Assembly: GCA_045646845.1 (NCBI GenBank) | Contig: JAZRLO010000044.1 | Span: forward strand, 1 to 64,000 | Source: HGM04593 sp045646845 | GTDB taxonomy: Bacteria > Bacteroidota > Bacteroidia > Bacteroidales > Bacteroidaceae | Reading direction: 5' to 3' | Length of the DNA stretch: 64,000 nt | Shown: positions 35,894-45,509 of the stretch, piece by piece | How the letters are laid out: every line of letters begins with the position of its first letter | How positions within the stretch are numbered: the first letter of the stretch is position 1 | Notes under the pieces: model-generated | Databases searched by the model: none | What the model was told of the DNA's origin: nothing | What the model saw: the letters and a program-made list of their open reading frames with translations, nothing else | Program-made: the position numbers and the translations under genes

Positions 35894-38800
35894 TTAGAAT
35901 CCGACACTTAATCCTATCGAATATACTCTGGGCTGTATGCTGTAACCCAATTCCGGGTCATATCCCTTCCACTCTTTACTTGCGATGACAAAGAGGTTAT
36001 TAACGTTCGCGCTCAACTGTATGCGGTTGATACCCATCTTCTTACAGAGACTGCTGGGGAATGTGTATGAGAGTGAAATCTGCGTACAGCGCAGGAATGA
36101 CGCGTCCGCAACCCTTACATCGGACTGTGCCCACATTGAGTAGATGTTGTCGTAGAGTCCGTTGGGGAGGTTGAGGTTGTATAAATCCCTTACCGAAGTG
36201 TAGAGTGATGGTATATTCGTGTGAGCTTCATCACCCGGCTGCTTCCATCTGTCGTTCAACTCTTTTGAAAGGTTGCTGAAGATGTCCGGCATCTTTCCGT
36301 ATGTGAAAGTTGAGTATGGGTTGGGAAGTCGCTTGTTTGCACCGAGCATCAGCGCGAAGTCCATGCCTATGTGGAAGTTCTTCCAGCGGAGGCGTGTGTT
36401 AAGACCACCGGTAAAATCCGGTTCCTGCTGTCCAGAATATACAAGGAATGTCGTTGGGTCGATATTCCCGTTGCCGTCCACATTATCGTATGTGGCATGC
36501 ATGAATGTCGGATATCCTGTCTTGCCGTCAAGTCCTGTGAAGTCATATGACCAGAATGCTGAAAGGGGGTATCCGTTCTTGAGAGGACGGTCGCTGCTTC
36601 CGTTAAGGAAATCCACGTGAGTAAGTTCATCGGCCTTTGCTGTGCGGTCATCGCTTTCCGACCTGTTCCAGTTCTTGCTGGCATTGAGTCCTACTGTCCA
36701 TACCCAATCTTTGGTACGTACCGGAGTGAAGTTCAATGTGAACTCAACTCCACTGTTTGTTATGAGTCCTCCGTTTAGAGGCATTGTTGACATACCATAC
36801 TCCTGTGCGATATCCTGTCTGATGATTGCGTTTGAACTACGGTTATAGTATTCAAAGTTCATGGTGACACCGAACAGAGAGACGTCTGCACCCAAGTTCA
36901 GTGATTTTGTGCGTTCCCATTTGAGTTGTTTGTTGGGAAGGCTGGATATGGTAAGGTAGTATTCGTTATAACTCTGCAGTAGTCCCTGGTAACGTACAAT
37001 CATCTCAGGGCTGATGGAGTTTACAACATTGCCCTGGATACCGTATGTTGCACGTATGTTGAACTGTTCAAGCCAGGGCAGATGCTCAATTACCAATGGC
37101 TCCTGTGCGATTTTCCATGATGCTCCGAATGACCACGTTGGGTCGAACTGCTTGTTGACATCCTGGCCGAAGCGGTTCGATGCATCGGAACGGACATTCA
37201 TGTTGATCACATACCTGTTCATCAGTGAGTATGCCAGTGTCGCATAGAATGACATGTAGTTTGTAGTAGTTGTAGTTCTGCTCCATGCCCCGTTGTAAAG
37301 CTGGCTCAATGCACCCCAGCCAATATTTACACTGCTTCCTATTGGCTTGAAATTCTCGGGCAGTGTGGGCGATACCAAGATGGAGCCGCGCTCCGGCACA
37401 TAACCCCATGCCGTGTTGCCTTCGCTCTCACCTCTGCTTGAGCGTATCTCCATACCAAGCATTGCATTGAGACGATGGTTTTCGTTGAACTCCTTGCTGA
37501 ATTGCAGACGGTGTGACGTGCTGTATGATACGGTCTGTGAATTGGCCTGGTTGAGAACACCTCCATATGGCATCAGTGCTGCATTGAATCTGTCCGAACC
37601 CGCCTTCTCCGTACCTTGGGCATAGCCACGGTACAATCTCTCCACCTGTGAGGTCTTCTCTCCGGCATAGCTCTCACTCTTGTTGGTGCTCAATGACATA
37701 CTTGCGGTACCGTTGTAGCTTAACCAACTGAGAATCTTGTATGTAACGTTCAACGATGCATTGAACATGGTTCCTCTGTTCTTTGAGTAGCTGTTCTCCA
37801 TCTCGTTGAATATGTTGTACGAGTACTGGTTCTTTCCGCCGAGCAGAGTGTTGTACTGGTATGTGTAATAATTCGAGTAGAATGCGCGTTCACCGTTCTC
37901 TTCGTATGCAGGAATAGCGCGGCTCGTGTTCATCGCATATGTGTAGGGGTTCACTCCGGCTCCGTAACCGTCGGAGTTTCTTATGCTTCCGTTCAGCTGG
38001 GCACTAATGCTCAAACGTTCGTTGACGTTGCTGTTGATGCTGAGACGTGTGGTAATCTGGTCGTTGTCGTTGCCTATCTCGTATCCGCCGTTGTTCGAAT
38101 ATCCGACAGATGCGTTGTAGGTGTATTTGTCGGTACCGCCCGATACGCTCAGGTTGTGGTTGTGGCTCACCGCGTTGCGTGTGAGCATGTCGAACCAGTC
38201 GGTGTTCACGGTCTCCAGACGCTGCAGGTAGTACGAGAACTGCTCCTCTGTAATCATGCGCTTGTTGAACATGGCCATGAGACCTTCATATGTGTAAATC
38301 TGCGGCAGGGGCTCGGTCTGGTAACGGACGCCTGCTTCGTATGCCTCCTTGCTGAACTGGATGCGCTCGAACGAGTTCATGAAGTCGTACATCTCGTATG
38401 TGGGCCGTTCCCTTACAGAGATGTTTGTGCTGTAGTTCACGCTTATGCGTCCCGGTGTTCCCTTTTTGGTCGTAATAACAATTACACCGTTCGATGCCTT
38501 GGAACCATATATGGCAGTAGCCGATGCGTCCTTAAGTACGGTAATGTTGTCGATGTCCTGAGGGTTCAACCATGATATCTGGTTTCCTATGAGCTCACGC
38601 ATGTCGGATGTTATTGCAGAACTCATGTCTATAGATATCGGGTCTTCCTGTATGACTCCGTCAACTACCCAGAGCGGGCTTGTGTTGCCGAGAATGGTGG
38701 AAGTACCGCGGATTGTTATCTTTGGTGATGCTCCTACGCGTGCTGACGTGTTCATTACACTGAGTCCGGCAATTTTTCCCTGAAGCATCTGGTCAACGCT

Positions 38801-39259
38801 CTGGAACGCTGGCATCATGATGTCGTCCGCTTTCACCGTCGTGAAAGCTCCTACCATATCCTTGCGCGGTAGGCGTGCATAGCCGTCCTCGACGATTGTA
38901 ACCTCGTTGAGCATCGCATTGTCGGGCAGGAGCTCGACTTTGATATCTTTGCCCAATATGTCGCTTGACAATTTTATGATTTTAGTCTTTGAACCCAGAT
39001 AGCTTACGTGCAGCTCCTTGTCTCCCTCTTTCAGTCTTACTTCGACCTTGAAATCACCGTTGATGTTGGTGCTGGTTCCCCTTGCCATCTTTCCTTTACT
39101 ATTCATGACCACGACGTTTGCTCCGGGAAGTGCTTCTCCGGTGTCATCGACAACTTTACCTATAGCCATGGTCGTTGTTACCTGGGCCAGTAGGGGTGAT
39201 GCACACAGCAGGCATACGGCCATCAGTGCGGCCTTTATTATCCTGTTTCCTGTTTTCAT
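35894..39259 (-). CDS. SusC/RagA-family TonB-dependent transporter
   Basis: A 1121-residue outer-membrane transporter: signal peptide (LLCASPLLAQ), a carboxypeptidase-D-like regulatory domain (GEALPGANVVV), a plug domain carrying KDASATAIYGSKASNGVI, and a long beta-barrel ending in an aromatic-rich final strand (YSIGLSVGF). It has the usual length for SusC. It works with SusD to import a ligand using the proton-motive force delivered by TonB; the tonB gene at 55603 is one candidate energiser. No sigma/anti-sigma or hybrid two-component gene lies beside it. Divergence from other SusC subfamilies cannot be judged by eye. Confidence 0.95.
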   Translation of the reverse strand: MKTGNRIIKAALMAVCLLCASPLLAQVTTTMAIGKVVDDTGEALPGANVVVMNSKGKMARGTSTNINGDFKVEVRLKEGDKELHVSYLGSKTKIIKLSSDILGKDIKVELLPDNAMLNEVTIVEDGYARLPRKDMVGAFTTVKADDIMMPAFQSVDQMLQGKIAGLSVMNTSARVGASPKITIRGTSTILGNTSPLWVVDGVIQEDPISIDMSSAITSDMRELIGNQISWLNPQDIDNITVLKDASATAIYGSKASNGVIVITTKKGTPGRISVNYSTNISVRERPTYEMYDFMNSFERIQFSKEAYEAGVRYQTEPLPQIYTYEGLMAMFNKRMITEEQFSYYLQRLETVNTDWFDMLTRNAVSHNHNLSVSGGTDKYTYNASVGYSNNGGYEIGNDNDQITTRLSINSNVNERLSISAQLNGSIRNSDGYGAGVNPYTYAMNTSRAIPAYEENGERAFYSNYYTYQYNTLLGGKNQYSYNIFNEMENSYSKNRGTMFNASLNVTYKILSWLSYNGTASMSLSTNKSESYAGEKTSQVERLYRGYAQGTEKAGSDRFNAALMPYGGVLNQANSQTVSYSTSHRLQFSKEFNENHRLNAMLGMEIRSSRGESEGNTAWGYVPERGSILVSPTLPENFKPIGSSVNIGWGALSQLYNGAWSRTTTTTNYMSFYATLAYSLMNRYVINMNVRSDASNRFGQDVNKQFDPTWSFGASWKIAQEPLVIEHLPWLEQFNIRATYGIQGNVVNSISPEMIVRYQGLLQSYNEYYLTISSLPNKQLKWERTKSLNLGADVSLFGVTMNFEYYNRSSNAIIRQDIAQEYGMSTMPLNGGLITNSGVEFTLNFTPVRTKDWVWTVGLNASKNWNRSESDDRTAKADELTHVDFLNGSSDRPLKNGYPLSAFWSYDFTGLDGKTGYPTFMHATYDNVDGNGNIDPTTFLVYSGQQEPDFTGGLNTRLRWKNFHIGMDFALMLGANKRLPNPYSTFTYGKMPDIFSNLSKELNDRWKQPGDEAHTNIPSLYTSVRDLYNLNLPNGLYDNIYSMWAQSDVRVADASFLRCTQISLSYTFPSSLCKKMGINRIQLSANVNNLFVIASKEWKGYDPELGYSIQPRVYSIGLSVGF

Positions 39260-39274
39260 ATTATAGATCGTATT

Positions 39275-40474
39275 TTAGTCAAGTTCAATTTCCAATATGC
39301 ACGGGAATGCATAACTGCGGTCGTTACGCGTGTTGAGTGTGCTATACAGGTTGTATATGGTTCTCTTCAGTTTTTTTCTTGCAATCTTCTTGCCCTTGTA
39401 CCTTACCGTTACTTTCTTGTCAAGGTTGAGCATGTTGTCGTTGAGGTATATTGTAAGTCTGCTGTAGTCGCAGTGCTCGATATTCACTGTATTTCCGTCG
39501 ATGCTTGCCACGACACTCTTGCCTTGGGCAATCTCGTCGCCGGGGGCCGACAGCCAGTAGAAATGTTCGCGGGTAACCTTCTCCTGTCGCCATACGACCT
39601 TCTTGGGGTACGGGTTACGTCTGTATTGTGCCATCCAACCAAGTGCATCGGCATCGACCCCGTCCATCCAGTGTCCCTTGCCTTCGATGATGTTGGTCTG
39701 GTGTATGTATTTGCCGGGGTTGGCCTTACTCAGAGAGTCCATGACCTCGCCTTTCTCCTTTGCCAGAATATTCCTGTCGTAATAGTGGTCGTACTCTCCC
39801 ATCCATATCATATAAGGGAGATTCATGAGATTTACCTGTGACGCTTCTCCGGGATGTCCTGCCATCATCGATGCGGCAGCCCACTTGTCGGCCATGCGCG
39901 GAGCCATGCGCCAGACACCGTCACCGCCGGCGGAATATCCGAGAAGATATACTTTGTTGGGGTTTACTCCTTCGAAGACTACACATGCCTGTATGAGATC
40001 TTCGAAAAGCTCGTCCAGTCCCTTTCTGTGCCAAAGGTCCGACGTGTTCCATGGCGCACGGGGTGCGATATATACACCCTCTTCCGGGTGGTACAGGTAT
40101 ATCTGGTTCATCCACTGTTCATCGTTTACCTCCTTGGGGCACTCCCCACCTCCGTGCATTGAGATGAACAGGCTTCGCCCATCATCGGGAAGTGAGCCCA
40201 ATGTGCGGCACGCGCATGCCAGTTTTATGCTGTCATTGCTTATTGTAAGTTTGCTCCATTGGGTTTTTAGTCTCTCGGCAGTCGTGGTTAGCCATAATGA
40301 GTCAACAATCCCGGCTGCAATCGCGCATTCTTCTTTGTCGAGTTTCGTATTCGCGAACTTCTGAAGCTGCAGCTCGCCGGCCGGTGCCTTGAGCCACTCC
40401 TGGAACTCCTTTGTCTGTGCAGTCGCATGTCCGGCTGCAAACAGTATGGCTATAATCAAAAAAATCTTTTTCAT
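39275..40474 (-). CDS. Secreted alpha/beta-hydrolase (esterase, depolymerase-like)
   Basis: A 399-residue protein with signal peptide (AAGHATAQ). The N-terminal part is followed by a hydrolase fold: oxyanion segment ISMHGGG, nucleophile elbow GYSAGG, an acid in WMGEYDHYYD, and the histidine in EGKGHW. The pattern fits esterases of the PHB-depolymerase/feruloyl-esterase-like group. A C-terminal beta domain (VTVRYKGKKI) of 90 residues follows. It is 15 bases upstream of susC and probably its first partner: an esterase acting before import suggests an esterified substrate, for example an acylated glycan. Substrate not determined. Confidence 0.82.
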   Translation of the reverse strand: MKKIFLIIAILFAAGHATAQTKEFQEWLKAPAGELQLQKFANTKLDKEECAIAAGIVDSLWLTTTAERLKTQWSKLTISNDSIKLACACRTLGSLPDDGRSLFISMHGGGECPKEVNDEQWMNQIYLYHPEEGVYIAPRAPWNTSDLWHRKGLDELFEDLIQACVVFEGVNPNKVYLLGYSAGGDGVWRMAPRMADKWAAASMMAGHPGEASQVNLMNLPYMIWMGEYDHYYDRNILAKEKGEVMDSLSKANPGKYIHQTNIIEGKGHWMDGVDADALGWMAQYRRNPYPKKVVWRQEKVTREHFYWLSAPGDEIAQGKSVVASIDGNTVNIEHCDYSRLTIYLNDNMLNLDKKVTVRYKGKKIARKKLKRTIYNLYSTLNTRNDRSYAFPCILEIELD

Positions 40475-40500
40475 TGTCGTGTCTGTAAATATGTTGTCCC

Positions 40501-41853
40501 TTATGTGAATATCTGGCTCAATGCCATTGAAATTATCATGTAGAATGTCATGCCGCTAAGGTCATTTATAATTTGTATGAACGGTCCTGTCGCGACGGCC
40601 GGGTTAATGTTTATCCTTTCGAGTACCATCGGTATCAGCGTTCCGAACCCGGAGGCGAAGAGCACTACCACGAACAGGCTCAGCGGAACGGCGAGCGTTA
40701 CGATGTCTAAGGCTCCGTATATGCAGAAGTTGTAGATGTAAACCATCAGGGAGAGTATTGTCGCGTTGATGAGTGCGACAACCATCTCTTTGAGGATGTG
40801 CTTGAATATATGTTGCGAATCCAGGGAGTTGTTGGCAAGTCCCTGCACTGCAATTGCCGATGACTGTGTACCCACATTACCTCCCATGCCGGCGAGCAGA
40901 GGAATGAACAGTGCCATTTCGGGGTGGCTGCCCAATGTGTTTGTGAAGCAGTCCAGCAGAAGCGATGAACCGATACCTCCCAGCATGCCTATCACGAGCC
41001 ATGGCAGGCGGGCCCTTGTCTGCAGGAATACGCTGTCACCGGTTTCTACGTCTTGGGTAAGACCTGCTGTCAACTGTTGGTCGTGCTCTGTCTGTTCGCG
41101 CACCTCGTCCATTACGTCATCGACGGTAATTTGTCCGACAAGGCGGTTTATCTTGTCAACAACGGGTATGGCAACGAGGTTGTACTTCTCGATGAGCATT
41201 GTAACCTCGTCAATGGGGGTATCAACATCTACACTTATGACCTCGGTGCTCATCACATGCTTGACCTTCGATACGGAAGGGCTTGTAATCATCTTTTTCA
41301 GTGGGAACAGGCCGCAGAGACGTTCATCATCATCGACAACGTATATGTAGTAGATGTCGTCAAGCTCTTCGGCCTGGTGGCGCATCTCCTTCAGGCACTC
41401 GGGCATACTCCAATTCTCGTTCACCACGACCATCTCGGTACTCATGAGACCTCCGGCCGTGTCTTCGTCGTACTGCAGAAGGTCAACGATATCACCGGCC
41501 TGCTCAATGTCCTTGATGTGCTGGAGCACCTCCTCCTGCTTCTCTTCGTCCATATCACGGATAATTTCGACGGCGTCGTCGGTATCCATGTAGTTGACGA
41601 ATCTTTTGGCGATGGCTTCAGAGGGAAGTTCTTCGAGAAGCTCGTTGCGCAGGTCCTCGTCCATCTCGGTGAGGGCATCGGCGGCCTTCTCGTTCTCGAG
41701 CTGCCTGTAGAGGAAACGTGCCTCGTCGAGGTCGAGTTCCGAACAGATTTCCGCGATGTCGGCAGGGTGCATCCTGGAGAGGTTCTCCTGCAACAGTACC
41801 GAATCTTTCTGCCCGATAAGTTCCTTTATGTAGCTGATGTATTCTTTGGTCAT
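40501..41853 (-). CDS. mgtE: Magnesium transporter MgtE
   Basis: A 450-residue MgtE: N-terminal superhelical domain (MHPADIAEI, LDLDEARF, MDEDLRNELLEEL), two CBS domains (about 135-255; VSVDVDTPIDEV), then five membrane helices with GNVGTQSSAIAVQG and the C-terminal FASGFGTLIPMVL. The acidic N and CBS domains sense cytosolic magnesium and gate the pore in structurally studied MgtE. It follows rsmA by 12 bases and precedes the esterase-SusCD run by only 26 bases. Confidence 0.95.
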   Translation of the reverse strand: MTKEYISYIKELIGQKDSVLLQENLSRMHPADIAEICSELDLDEARFLYRQLENEKAADALTEMDEDLRNELLEELPSEAIAKRFVNYMDTDDAVEIIRDMDEEKQEEVLQHIKDIEQAGDIVDLLQYDEDTAGGLMSTEMVVVNENWSMPECLKEMRHQAEELDDIYYIYVVDDDERLCGLFPLKKMITSPSVSKVKHVMSTEVISVDVDTPIDEVTMLIEKYNLVAIPVVDKINRLVGQITVDDVMDEVREQTEHDQQLTAGLTQDVETGDSVFLQTRARLPWLVIGMLGGIGSSLLLDCFTNTLGSHPEMALFIPLLAGMGGNVGTQSSAIAVQGLANNSLDSQHIFKHILKEMVVALINATILSLMVYIYNFCIYGALDIVTLAVPLSLFVVVLFASGFGTLIPMVLERININPAVATGPFIQIINDLSGMTFYMIISMALSQIFT

Positions 41854-41865
41854 AGCATTTCTCCT

Positions 41866-42651
41866 TTATGCCAAATCCTTTTCAATCTTTCTTGTCAATT
41901 CGATGAATTCCTCTATGGATAGCTGTTCCGGGCGTTTGTCGAGTATCGGGTCTGTCAGTATCTCCGAATCCTTGCCCACAATCTGCTGTATCGAGTTGCG
42001 GAGCTTCTTCCTCCGCTGGTTGAATGTCCCTTTGACAATCTTCTTCAGCAGTGCCTCATCGCACCCGACGTCAGTGCGTCCGTTGCGCTTCATGAGCACT
42101 ACCGCGCTTTTTACTTTCGGGGGTGGCGAGAAGACGTTTTCATCGACGGTGAACAGATATTCCACATCGTACCACAGCTGTATGAGGATACTCAGTATTC
42201 CATATGCCTTTGAACCGGGGGAGGCTGCAAGACGTTCCCCGACCTCTTTCTGTATCATGCCGCTGCAGTAGGGGATATACTCCTTGTAGTCGAGCATCTT
42301 GAAGAATATCTGGCTGGAGATGTTGTAGGGGTAGTTGCCTATGAGCATGAACTCCTCGCCCGAGAATATCCTGTCGAGGTGCATCTTGAGAAAATCGTCG
42401 GGGATGATGTTTTCGTCCTGCAGCTGTGCGAGATTCTTTCTTAAATATGCCACGGATTCCTCGTCAATCTCCACGACTTTTACCGGGTGGTTCTTCTCCA
42501 GAAGATATTGTGTTAGGACTCCCATTCCGGGGCCGACTTCAAGTACGGGAATGCCCGGGCAGACATCTATCGTGTCCGCAATTCTTTTTGCGATAGAAAG
42601 GTCTGTCAGGAAGTGCTGTCCCAATCTTTTTTTTGCGGTAACTGCTTTCAT
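41866..42651 (-). CDS. rsmA: 16S rRNA dimethyladenosine transferase RsmA (KsgA)
   Basis: A 261-residue methyltransferase read from MKAVTAKKRLGQHFL at 42651; an ATG 20 codons upstream lacks sense. SAM-binding motif VLEVGPGMGVLT, catalytic motif IGNYPYNISSQI and the C-terminal helical domain (FNQRRKKLRNSI) are present. It dimethylates two adjacent adenosines near the 3' end of 16S rRNA. The usual Bacteroidota length. mgtE follows at 12 bases. Confidence 0.94.
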   Translation of the reverse strand: MKAVTAKKRLGQHFLTDLSIAKRIADTIDVCPGIPVLEVGPGMGVLTQYLLEKNHPVKVVEIDEESVAYLRKNLAQLQDENIIPDDFLKMHLDRIFSGEEFMLIGNYPYNISSQIFFKMLDYKEYIPYCSGMIQKEVGERLAASPGSKAYGILSILIQLWYDVEYLFTVDENVFSPPPKVKSAVVLMKRNGRTDVGCDEALLKKIVKGTFNQRRKKLRNSIQQIVGKDSEILTDPILDKRPEQLSIEEFIELTRKIEKDLA

Positions 42652-42719
42652 TGCCGGGTGAGCTTCTCGAATTTTGTTTAAAATAACTTCAAAAAAACAA
42701 AGAATCGCCAATATATTGC

Positions 42720-42727
42720 TATCTTTG
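42720..42727 (+). promoter_or_regulatory. -7 box between rsmA and the flippase-like gene
   Basis: TATCTTTG on the plus strand is a perfect TAnnTTTG box, 122 bases upstream of the GTG start at 42850. The intervening leader contains no gene. Confidence 0.5.
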
Positions 42728-42849
42728 CATAACTCTGTGTCGTGTAAAGACCGTTGCGGTCTGTTTCTGTGAAAACACGCAGGCGGCAGTCTTGACTGCC
42801 TTATAATGATGCAAAGTTAATTAAAACAATTAAAAAAGTCTCTAAAGTT

Positions 42850-43836
42850 GTGAAAAAGATTTTCAATTATACGGTAAAAACCGCACTGCCGCTTCTGCTG
42901 GGTGTGCTGATTCTCATCATGATATATGATGACTTCGACTTTTCCAGGCTTCTGGATGACTTCAAGGATATGGACCTTTTTTGGTTTGTTTTGTCAACAT
43001 TTTTCGGTGTGATGAGCCATGTTATAAGGGGGTGGCGATGGAGGCTTACGCTTGCGCCTTTGGGCTACGTTCCGCGTTCGTCAACCTGCGTGGAATCCAT
43101 CTTCGTGGCTTACGCAGCCAATCTGGTTGTTCCGCGTGTAGGAGAGGTGTCGCGCTGTTTCGTTCTCGAACGGCAGGAGGGTGTCCCGTTTGCCCCTTCG
43201 TTGGGAACTGTTGTTTCGGAAAGGCTTGTGGATACGCTGATGGTAGTGCTCATAACTACGGTAGCAGTTGTGCTGCAGTGGCCGGTTTTTGTTGAATTCC
43301 TTCGTGAGACGGGCTTCTCATGCTCGGGAGAGGCTGTCTTTTCTTCTATGGGCGGCTGGGCTGTCATTCTGCTTTCAGCGGCGGCAGTGGTGGTTCTTCT
43401 GGTGATTCTCCTGAAAAAAATGAGTTTTTGGAAAAAAATACGTGCATTTGTCGCAAAATTTGTCGAAGGATTGTTATCTTTGACAAAGATGGAAGGCCGC
43501 TGGCTTTTCGCGCTTGAGACTGTGGGTATATGGTTCTGCTATTTCATGCAGTTCTACCTCTGCTTCTACTGCTTCCGGTTTACGGAGGAACTCTCCGTTG
43601 CGGCAGGTCTGCTGCTGTTTGTGGCAGGCAGTATAGCGGTTGTGGTACCTACACCGAACGGGGCAGGTCCATGGCATTTCGCCATAATAAGTATAATGGT
43701 CCTTTATGGCGTGAGCCCGGCCGATTCCGAGGCCTTTGCATTGATAGTGCACAGTACGCAGACACTGCTTGTGGCGGTGTTGGGCATATATGCGCTTGTG
43801 GTGTTGCAGTTTAAAAAGAAACAACTTAAATATTAA
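42850..43836 (+). CDS. Flippase-like membrane protein (UPF0104/LPG synthase TM family)
   Basis: A 328-residue protein that starts with GTG (preceded by TCTAAAGTT). About eight membrane helices carry the family signatures VIRGWRWRLTL, PRVGEVSRCFVLER near residue 95, and the C-terminal PTPNGAGPWHFA. The UPF0104/LPG_synthase_TM family includes the flippase part of MprF and stand-alone proteins that move lipids or act in envelope metabolism. No synthase domain is fused, so a lipid flippase or scaffold role is likely. It is six bases upstream of pepD and probably co-transcribed with it. Confidence 0.85.
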   Translation: MKKIFNYTVKTALPLLLGVLILIMIYDDFDFSRLLDDFKDMDLFWFVLSTFFGVMSHVIRGWRWRLTLAPLGYVPRSSTCVESIFVAYAANLVVPRVGEVSRCFVLERQEGVPFAPSLGTVVSERLVDTLMVVLITTVAVVLQWPVFVEFLRETGFSCSGEAVFSSMGGWAVILLSAAAVVVLLVILLKKMSFWKKIRAFVAKFVEGLLSLTKMEGRWLFALETVGIWFCYFMQFYLCFYCFRFTEELSVAAGLLLFVAGSIAVVVPTPNGAGPWHFAIISIMVLYGVSPADSEAFALIVHSTQTLLVAVLGIYALVVLQFKKKQLKY

Positions 43837-43842
43837 CGAATT

Positions 43843-45297
43843 ATGGCATTGACAATCAAAGATTTGGAGCCTCGTGCAGTTTGGAAGCACTTTGAGGCGT
43901 TGACACAGGTGCCCCGCCCCTCGGGTCATCTTGAGAAGATACAGAAGTTCCTGCTCGATTTCGGAAAGAGCGTAAATGTACAGACCTGGCAGGATGAGGC
44001 CGGCAATATCATAATGCGCAAGCCTGCGACTCCGGGGCTTGAGGGCAGGAAGGGTATTATCCTTCAGGCTCATATGGATATGGTGCCCCAGAAGACTCCC
44101 GACAGCAAGCACGATTTCGTGAATGACCCTATCACGACTGTAGTGAAAGGCGATTGGCTTTATGCCGACAATACCACGCTCGGTGCAGACAACGGTCTGG
44201 GTGTAGCCGCAATCATGGCAATCATGGAGGATGGTTCTTTGCAGCATGGTCCGCTCGAGGCTCTCATTACAGCCGATGAGGAGACCGGCATGTACGGTGC
44301 GTTCGGTCTCAAGGGCGGTGAACTCGAAGGTGAACTGCTCCTGAACCTCGACTCGGAGGAAGAGGGTGTCATGTACATCGGTTGTGCCGGCGGACTCGAC
44401 ATCTCGGCTTATCTTGAATTTATGGAAGAGGAGAGTGATGACGAGGTTGCAGTAAAGGTGCAGCTGAAGGGCTTGCGCGGCGGTCACTCAGGTCTCGAAA
44501 TCAATGCCGGACGCGGCAATGCCAACAAACTTATGGCACGTTTCTTGCGCGAGGCCATGGACGAGTGCGGTGTGGTGCTTGCGAGCTGGAACGGTGGAAA
44601 CATGCGCAACGCCATTCCTGCAAGCTGTGAAGTTGTGCTTACTCTTCCGCAGGAGGCTGTTGAGGAGCTCAAGAGCATTGCTGCCAAATACGAGGCTCTC
44701 TACAACAGTGAATATTCTACGATAGAGGAGGGCATAACCTTGACCGTTACAGAAACCGAGATGCCCGAAACTGTTGTGCCCGAGGAGATTCAGGACAATC
44801 TGCTCGACGCTATTCTTGCTTGTCACAACGGTGTCCTCCGCTTTATACCGACAATTCCCGACACCGTAGAGACTTCAAGCAACCTCTCTATCGTGAAGAT
44901 AGGTGACGGCAAAGCGGAAATCAATATCCTTGCGCGCAGTTCTTGCGACACCATGAAGGAGTTCCTTGCACTGCAATTGTCAAGTTGTTTCGCAATGGCC
45001 GGAATGAAGGTTGAACTCAGCGGAAGCTATAGCGGATGGCAACCGAATGTCAACTCTCCATTGTTGGCTGCATTGAAAAAGGCTTACACTGATATGTTCG
45101 GTACAGAACCCGATGTACGCGTGATACACGCAGGTCTCGAGTGCGGTATCATATCTACGAACTATCCGAAGATGGATATGGTATCATTCGGTCCTACATT
45201 GATGTCTCCTCACTCTCCTACAGAGCGTGTTGAGATTCCTACAGTGGAGAAGTTCTATTCACTGGTGAAGGCTCTTGTGGTGAACGGAGTGCTTTGA
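43843..45297 (+). CDS. pepD: Aminoacyl-histidine dipeptidase (PepD, M20C)
   Basis: A 484-residue cytoplasmic metallodipeptidase with the M20 order of zinc ligands and catalytic residues: QAHMDMVPQ, LGADNGLG, TADEETGM, LLNLDSEE, and PHSPTERV near the C-terminus. PepD cleaves Xaa-His and other dipeptides. Length is as expected. It lies after the flippase-like gene and is followed by a strong terminator. Confidence 0.95.
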   Translation: MALTIKDLEPRAVWKHFEALTQVPRPSGHLEKIQKFLLDFGKSVNVQTWQDEAGNIIMRKPATPGLEGRKGIILQAHMDMVPQKTPDSKHDFVNDPITTVVKGDWLYADNTTLGADNGLGVAAIMAIMEDGSLQHGPLEALITADEETGMYGAFGLKGGELEGELLLNLDSEEEGVMYIGCAGGLDISAYLEFMEEESDDEVAVKVQLKGLRGGHSGLEINAGRGNANKLMARFLREAMDECGVVLASWNGGNMRNAIPASCEVVLTLPQEAVEELKSIAAKYEALYNSEYSTIEEGITLTVTETEMPETVVPEEIQDNLLDAILACHNGVLRFIPTIPDTVETSSNLSIVKIGDGKAEINILARSSCDTMKEFLALQLSSCFAMAGMKVELSGSYSGWQPNVNSPLLAALKKAYTDMFGTEPDVRVIHAGLECGIISTNYPKMDMVSFGPTLMSPHSPTERVEIPTVEKFYSLVKALVVNGVL

Positions 45298-45314
45298 TGC
45301 ATTCAATTTATATT

Positions 45315-45351
45315 ACTGCGGCGGGTGCGTTTGTGCCCGTCGCAGTTTTTT
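45315..45351 (+). terminator. Terminator of pepD
   Basis: CTGCGGCGGG (45316-45325) pairs with CCCGTCGCAG (45336-45345) with one G-T pair, followed by TTTTTT. Confidence 0.88.
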
Positions 45352-45408
45352 GTACTGTCAAAAATGGACTATTTGGTGTATGGTTGATAAAAAAAAGTTT
45401 TGTAAAAG

Positions 45409-45438
45409 TTTGTTTTTGTTAAAAAAACGATAAATTTG
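45409..45438 (+). promoter_or_regulatory. Promoter of the DUF3332 gene
   Basis: TTTG at 45409-45412 and TAAATTTG at 45431-45438 are separated by 18 bases: close to the Bacteroidota promoter consensus. The transcript would carry a leader of about 65 bases. Confidence 0.65.
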
Positions 45439-45509
45439 CAATGTCGTGGTCGCCGTCAGGGGCCTTGGCTTTTATGTGAACTTATTTTATTAACTTAAAA
45501 ACTATAATT

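Noticed and set aside
43474..44487. Minus-strand open frame of 337 codons
   Set aside because: Antisense to the flippase-like gene and pepD; composition typical of a reverse-frame shadow.
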